Assembly: GCF_011762005.1 (NCBI RefSeq)
Contig: NZ_JAASQU010000004.1
Coordinates: 186,001 to 250,000 of the forward strand
Direction: 5' to 3'
Length of the DNA: 64,000 bases
From: Qipengyuania flava
GTDB taxonomy: Bacteria; Pseudomonadota; Alphaproteobacteria; Sphingomonadales; Sphingomonadaceae
In this document: one piece after another, positions 60,653-64,000 of the stretch
Numbering within the stretch: position 1 is the stretch's first letter
Layout of the letters: every line of letters begins with the position of its first letter
Made by a program: the position numbers and the translations under genes
Notes under the pieces: model-generated
Databases searched by the model: none
What the model was told of the DNA's origin: nothing
What the model saw: only the letters and a program-made list of their open reading frames with translations

Positions 60653-61068
60653 TCCCGCGCGTGACTTCGGGCTGGCAGACGATCACCGCCGATCTGGCGC
60701 TGATCCTGTTCCTGATTACCGCGCAGGCGGTAGCGAAGCCGCATGAGCCCGAAACGGCTCCGGCGACCGACACTCCCCCTGCCGAATCCACCGCGGCACT
60801 GGCCATGCACCGCCCCGCCAGGGGTGAGAACATCAGCGAGTGGCTGGCCGCCAGCGTCAGCGACGAGCGTCAGGTCGCAACGATCGCGATCGACTACGCG
60901 CCCGGCAACAGGAACATTGCGCTGACCGAAGGCACGCGGTTGCTCGGCAATGCGGACGCTGCGCGCGTAACCGCGCGGTTGGTCCTTGCCCCTGCAGCGC
61001 GAAACGCGACGCTGGTGTCGATCGATTACCTGCGCGAAGGCGAAGCTGGCACGGACCTTGCTCAATAA
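60649..61068 (+). CDS. ExbD/MotB-like partner without peptidoglycan-binding domain
   Basis: A 139-residue protein with one N-terminal membrane helix, TITADLALILFLITAQAVAK, carrying Asp15 at the position of the proton-binding Asp of MotB, TolR and ExbD. The periplasmic part (about 110 residues, ISEWLAASVSDERQVATIAI) resembles a small ExbD-like domain and has no OmpA-type peptidoglycan-binding motif. It overlaps the motA-like gene by 4 bp, so they form an operon and probably a complex. Function in motility is inferred from location only. Confidence 0.7.
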   Translation: MIPRVTSGWQTITADLALILFLITAQAVAKPHEPETAPATDTPPAESTAALAMHRPARGENISEWLAASVSDERQVATIAIDYAPGNRNIALTEGTRLLGNADAARVTARLVLAPAARNATLVSIDYLREGEAGTDLAQ

Positions 61069-61124
61069 GCTGGCGAACGCCTCCTCGCGAGGGGGCCGAA
61101 TGCCAGACGGAGTCAGGAACGACC

Positions 61125-61640
61125 ATGCGCCACATGTTTCTCGGATCACTCGCGGCCGCCGCGCTTGCGGCCACGACCGCCAACGCCGCCACGCCGATGG
61201 ACCTTTCGATCATCGATCGTGCAGTGGCCGATTTCACCGGCGCCACGATCGGACAGCCCGGCGGGGCCAAGCTTCCCGTCGACCGGCGCCTGCGCCTGGC
61301 CAGCTGCAACGCCCCGCTCGACCTGCAATGGTTCGGTCGCGACCAACGCTCCGTGCAGGTCGCCTGCCCCACTGCCGGTTGGCGCATCTATGTCGCGGTC
61401 GACGCTGGCGCAGGCGGAGGACATGGGGCTTCCCCACAATATGGTCAGACGCTCGTCAAGCGGGGCGAGAATGTCAGCATCCTCGTCCGCGGCAGCGGTT
61501 TCACCCTCACCCGGCAAGGCTCTGCCGTCGAGGATGGAGCGCAGGGCGAATGGATCAAGGTTCGCGCGACCGGCCAGCGCACGGAAACCCTGCGCGCCAT
61601 GGTCATCCGGCCAGGCCAGGTCGGCATCGATTTGCCGTAA
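61125..61640 (+). CDS. flgA: P-ring assembly chaperone FlgA
   Basis: A 171-residue periplasmic protein with a signal peptide (residues 1-21) and the FlgA/SAF domain: VDRRLRLASCNAPLDLQW near the middle, then QTLVKRGENVSILVRGSGF and GEWIKVRATGQRTETLRAMV. It helps FlgI assemble in the periplasm. The ATG at 61125 follows AGGAACG; the frame is open further upstream but overlaps the ExbD-like gene in another frame. Confidence 0.9.
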   Translation: MRHMFLGSLAAAALAATTANAATPMDLSIIDRAVADFTGATIGQPGGAKLPVDRRLRLASCNAPLDLQWFGRDQRSVQVACPTAGWRIYVAVDAGAGGGHGASPQYGQTLVKRGENVSILVRGSGFTLTRQGSAVEDGAQGEWIKVRATGQRTETLRAMVIRPGQVGIDLP

Positions 61641-61659
61641 CCGGCAATTTTCTTGCCGG
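61641..61659. promoter_or_regulatory. CCGGCAA-N5-TTGCCGG dyad upstream of flgM
   Basis: A perfect 7-5-7 inverted repeat directly after the flgA stop and 60-80 bp before flgM. It can fold as a hairpin but has no T run, and its half-site GGCAA matches the dyads at 59863-59889, so an activator site is as likely as a terminator. Confidence 0.55.
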
Positions 61660-61719
61660 GGTGTTAAACCCCAGCATCGTTCGCCGTTCTGTTGGATGAC
61701 CAGCTAATGGAGCGAAACG

Positions 61720-62004
61720 ATGCGTATAGTCGGATTGCCGGAATTCGGGAGCTCGGTGCGGCGGCCCAGTGCTGCCGTATCGCCAGCAGAGAAGATCACG
61801 CCCTCGCAAGAGGTCGCGGCCCGTGCGCGCGAAGCGGAGGCCCCCGTGGCCACCTCGCAGATCGCTTCGGGACGCGAGGTCCCGGTCGATCACGAACGTG
61901 TGGCCGAGATCCGCAAGGCGCTTGAAGACGGCACCTATCCGCTCATTCCCACCGAGATTGCCGACGCCATCATCGCGTCGCGCCTATACGGAAAGGTCGG
62001 TTGA
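61720..62004 (+). CDS. flgM: Anti-sigma-28 factor FlgM
   Basis: A 94-residue protein whose C-terminal half VDHERVAEIRKALEDGTYPL with IPTEIADAIIASR is the sigma-28-binding region of FlgM. The N-terminus is disordered. It holds FliA inactive until the hook is finished, then is exported. A possible sigma-28-like sequence (TTAAACC near 61664 and GCCGTTCT near 61683) precedes it, but the match is weak. It overlaps flgN by 1 bp. Confidence 0.9.
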   Translation: MRIVGLPEFGSSVRRPSAAVSPAEKITPSQEVAARAREAEAPVATSQIASGREVPVDHERVAEIRKALEDGTYPLIPTEIADAIIASRLYGKVG

Positions 62005-62339
62005 TGACCCGCAAACAGGAAACGCTGGCGACCCTGCAACAGATGCTTGCACTTTTGCAGGGTGAGCGGCAGGCCCTTGCCGCCCTCGACCTCGAGCGCA
62101 TCACCAATTGCACCGACAACAAGCTCGACCTGTGCGCCAGGCTCGAAGCGGTCGAACAGGACAGTCTCGACGAGGAATGCCTCGGCGTGCTCGACGCAGT
62201 GCGTCGCCTGAACGAGATAAACCGCCGCCTGCGCAACCTTATCGCCAGCAATGTGCAGAACCGCCTGGGCGCGCTCAGCGGCACCAATGCACCCTATGCC
62301 GCGCTGCCCCGGCAGGGCCTGAGCATGGCGCACGCCTGA
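62004..62339 (+). CDS. flgN: Flagellar export chaperone FlgN
   Basis: A 111-residue helical protein (TRKQETLATLQQMLALLQGE, LNEINRRLRNLIASNVQNRL) of FlgN size and composition, immediately after flgM as in many bacteria. FlgN escorts FlgK and FlgL to the export gate. The ATG at 62004 overlaps the flgM stop (TGATG); a TTG 3 bp earlier is less likely. Assignment rests on length, helicity and position. Confidence 0.8.
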   Translation: MTRKQETLATLQQMLALLQGERQALAALDLERITNCTDNKLDLCARLEAVEQDSLDEECLGVLDAVRRLNEINRRLRNLIASNVQNRLGALSGTNAPYAALPRQGLSMAHA

Positions 62340-62363
62340 GCGGGCACCGCCCTCCATACGATT

Positions 62364-62379
62364 TGGCACGCCTCTTGCT
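62364..62379 (+). promoter_or_regulatory. Sigma-54 promoter of the transglycosylase-flhA operon
   Basis: TGGCACG-CCTC-TTGCT is an exact sigma-54 consensus match. The predicted start near 62390 leaves a leader of about 22 nt before the GTG at 62412. Confidence 0.92.
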
Positions 62380-62411
62380 GAACTTCCGGGACAATCAATC
62401 CCGGAGGTTCC

Positions 62412-63266
62412 GTGCCTACAATCAGTCCAGTCCAGTCCGTCGACGTGCAGGGGGCAATCGCTCGCGCTGCCACGCGGACCGGTGTCGACTTCGATTACCT
62501 GCTTGCGCAGGCCCGGCTTGAATCGGGCCTCGATCCGAGCGCCAAGGCGCGCACGTCGAGCGCGACCGGTCTCTACCAGTTCATCGATTCCACCTGGCTG
62601 CGCACGCTCGACCGCCACGGCGCCAAGCATGGCATGGACTGGGCGGATGCCGCGATCGGCTCGAATGGCCGCGTAGCCGACCGCGCGACCCGCGATCACC
62701 TTCTCTCGCTGCGCCACGATGCCGACACGTCTTCGTTGATGGCCGCCGAGCTGACGCGCGAGAATGCGGCGGGGTTGCAGACGGTCCTCGGGCGCGAGGC
62801 GGAGCCGGCCGAACTCTACCTAGCGCATTTCATGGGCCTCGGCGGCGCGCAGCAATTCCTCGGCGCGCTGGCCAGCAACCCCGACCAGTCTGCCGCGGCG
62901 CTGATGCCGCAGGCCGCGCGCGCCAACCGCTCGATTTTCTATTCGGGTGGTTCGCCGCGCTCGGTCGGCGAAGTGATGTCGCTGATGCGCGACAAGGTGG
63001 CGAAGGCCTATGGCGATACGCCCGTGCCGGGCGCTGCGCCGCGTATCGAACACGAATTCGCCGGGCTCGTTTCGCACCAGCCGCGCAACCAGCAATCGTC
63101 TTATGGCGCTACTCTCTCTCCCGCGCCGCTGCCGCCCGCCGCGCGCGCCCGCCCCTCGATGGCGGATACGCTGCGTTCCACCTTCGGGGACAGCGGGACA
63201 GCGGGCGGGCGGGCGCACGCCAACATCGCCGCAGCCTATGACAAGTTCAGGGCGTTCGGGCTATGA
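62412..63266 (+). CDS. Flagellar lytic transglycosylase (SltF-like)
   Basis: A 284-residue protein with a transglycosylase-type domain at the N-terminus: catalytic Glu37 in LLAQARLESGLDPSAKA and then SSATGLYQFIDSTWL. The rest is a long Ala/Pro-rich region with a helical end. There is no clear signal peptide, so export may go through the flagellar apparatus or another route. The start is a GTG at 62412 with GGAGG. It supplies the wall-cutting activity missing from the short FlgJ at 54270. It overlaps flhA by 4 bp. Confidence 0.85.
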   Translation: MPTISPVQSVDVQGAIARAATRTGVDFDYLLAQARLESGLDPSAKARTSSATGLYQFIDSTWLRTLDRHGAKHGMDWADAAIGSNGRVADRATRDHLLSLRHDADTSSLMAAELTRENAAGLQTVLGREAEPAELYLAHFMGLGGAQQFLGALASNPDQSAAALMPQAARANRSIFYSGGSPRSVGEVMSLMRDKVAKAYGDTPVPGAAPRIEHEFAGLVSHQPRNQQSSYGATLSPAPLPPAARARPSMADTLRSTFGDSGTAGGRAHANIAAAYDKFRAFGL

Positions 63267-64000
63267 TCGGGCGCCAGTATCTCAATCCGGGCCTCGCGCT
63301 GCCGGTCGGCATTCTCACCATCATCCTGCTGATGGTGATGCCGATCCCAGCCCTGTTGCTCGATGTGTTCTTCGTGCTCAACATCGCGCTGTCGGTTTCG
63401 GTGCTGATGGCAGCGATGAATGCCAAGAAGCCGCTCGATTTCTCGTCCTTCCCATCGGTGCTGCTGTTCGCGACGCTGCTGCGGCTGGCGCTCAACGTCG
63501 CCTCGACGCGCATCGTGCTGCTCAACGGCCATGAAGGCGGTGCTGCGGCGGGCAAGGTGATCGAGGCCTTCGGCGCGTTCCTAATCGGCGGGAATTTCGC
63601 GGTCGGCATCTTCGTCTTCCTGATCCTGATGATCATCAACCTGATGGTCGTGACCAAGGGCGCCGGACGCGTCTCCGAAGTCTCGGCCCGTTTCACGCTG
63701 GACGCATTGCCCGGCAAGCAGATGGCGATCGACGCCGATCTCGCCGCCGGACTGCTCACCGCCGACGAAGCCAAGGCGCGCCGCCGCGAGATCGCGACCG
63801 AGGCCGATTTCTACGGTTCGATGGACGGTGCCAGCAAGTTCGTGAAGGGCGACGCGGTTGCGGCGCTGCTGATCCTGCTGGTCAACATCATTGCGGGTCT
63901 CGTGCTGGGCATGTCCACGCACGGCCTGTCGGCGGGAGAAGCCGCGGAATTCTACGTCACGCTGGCGGTGGGCGACGCGCTTGTCGCTTCGGTCCCCGCG
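63263..64000 (+). CDS. flhA: Flagellar export gate protein FlhA (N-terminal part, runs off the window)
   Basis: The frame is open from the ATG at 63263 to the window edge (246 codons). Motifs of FlhA: LPVGILTIILLMVMPIPALL, LFATLLRLALNVASTRIVLL, GNFAVGIFVFLILMIINLMV and the cytoplasmic FHIPEP-region sequence RFTLDALPGKQMAIDADLAA. FlhA is the main export-gate membrane protein of the flagellar secretion system. Its start overlaps the transglycosylase stop (ATGA), so both are driven by the sigma-54 promoter at 62364. Confidence 0.95.
   Translation, partial: MIGRQYLNPGLALPVGILTIILLMVMPIPALLLDVFFVLNIALSVSVLMAAMNAKKPLDFSSFPSVLLFATLLRLALNVASTRIVLLNGHEGGAAAGKVIEAFGAFLIGGNFAVGIFVFLILMIINLMVVTKGAGRVSEVSARFTLDALPGKQMAIDADLAAGLLTADEAKARRREIATEADFYGSMDGASKFVKGDAVAALLILLVNIIAGLVLGMSTHGLSAGEAAEFYVTLAVGDALVASVPA

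Noticed and set aside
1-64000. tRNA, rRNA, insertion sequences, prophage or attachment sites
   Set aside because: No tRNA-like cloverleaf, rRNA sequence, transposase, integrase or terminal inverted repeats were recognised; gene gaps are mostly under 260 bp.

Overview
The window is GC-rich, densely packed chromosomal DNA. Gene content suggests an alphaproteobacterium of the Sphingomonadales, probably Erythrobacteraceae: many TonB-dependent receptors, sphingomonad-type acyl-CoA genes, a flg/flh flagellar cluster with FlgM, and frequent GTG/TTG starts. That placement is inference from gene families and style; no rRNA or tRNA lies in the window to confirm it.

Layout. (1) 1-8216, minus strand: the start of a TonB-dependent receptor, then a compact type IV secretion operon virB1-2-3-4-6-9-10-11 with no recognisable virB5, virB7 or virB8. 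(2) 8364-13460: a small secreted protein, a surface-type lipoprotein and a large TonB-dependent receptor around a control region of 11-bp-spaced GTCA-type repeats. (3) 13513-15576, minus: two small conserved-looking proteins, a divergent IF-1 paralogue with a TTG start, and an OmpR/PhoB-like regulator with an atypical receiver. (4) 15682-38312: a lipid/acyl-CoA catabolic region (aldo/keto reductase, SDR, three acyl-CoA dehydrogenases, nitronate monooxygenase-like protein, flavin reductase, CitE-like lyase, acyl-CoA ligase, serine hydrolase, FadB-like bifunctional enzyme, MFS carrier, a tandem-TetR regulator) ending in two TonB-dependent receptors. CysQ sits inside this stretch. (5) 38379-43344: a tripartite DevBCA/MacAB-like efflux operon with an outer-membrane factor, divergent from a TetR gene whose two 16-bp operators are plainly visible. 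(6) 43379-50276: a signalling locus made of a membrane histidine kinase, a kinase-like protein without an ATPase domain but with receiver and HPt domains, an H-NOX (heme NO-binding) protein and an NtrC-type sigma-54 activator. (7) 50301-64000: flagellar genes, flgBCDEFGHI, a rod-binding protein gene, flgKL and motAB on the minus strand; a second MotA/ExbB-ExbD-like pair, flgA, flgM, flgN, a lytic transglycosylase and the start of flhA on the plus strand.

Most notable: the H-NOX and NtrC genes form a two-gene operon preceded by a near-perfect sigma-54 promoter (48271-48286) and, about 75-105 bp upstream of the predicted start, two strong TTGCA-type dyads. The locus reads as a self-amplifying nitric-oxide phosphorelay feeding a sigma-54 activator. 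It lies next to a flagellar cluster that has two more perfect sigma-54 promoters (59794-59809 minus, 62364-62379 plus), so a link between NO sensing and sigma-54 genes, possibly motility, is a testable hypothesis. The flagellar genes are also unusual: FlgD and FlgE are strongly shortened, FlgJ functions are split between two genes, and a second stator-like pair lacks the MotB peptidoglycan-binding domain.
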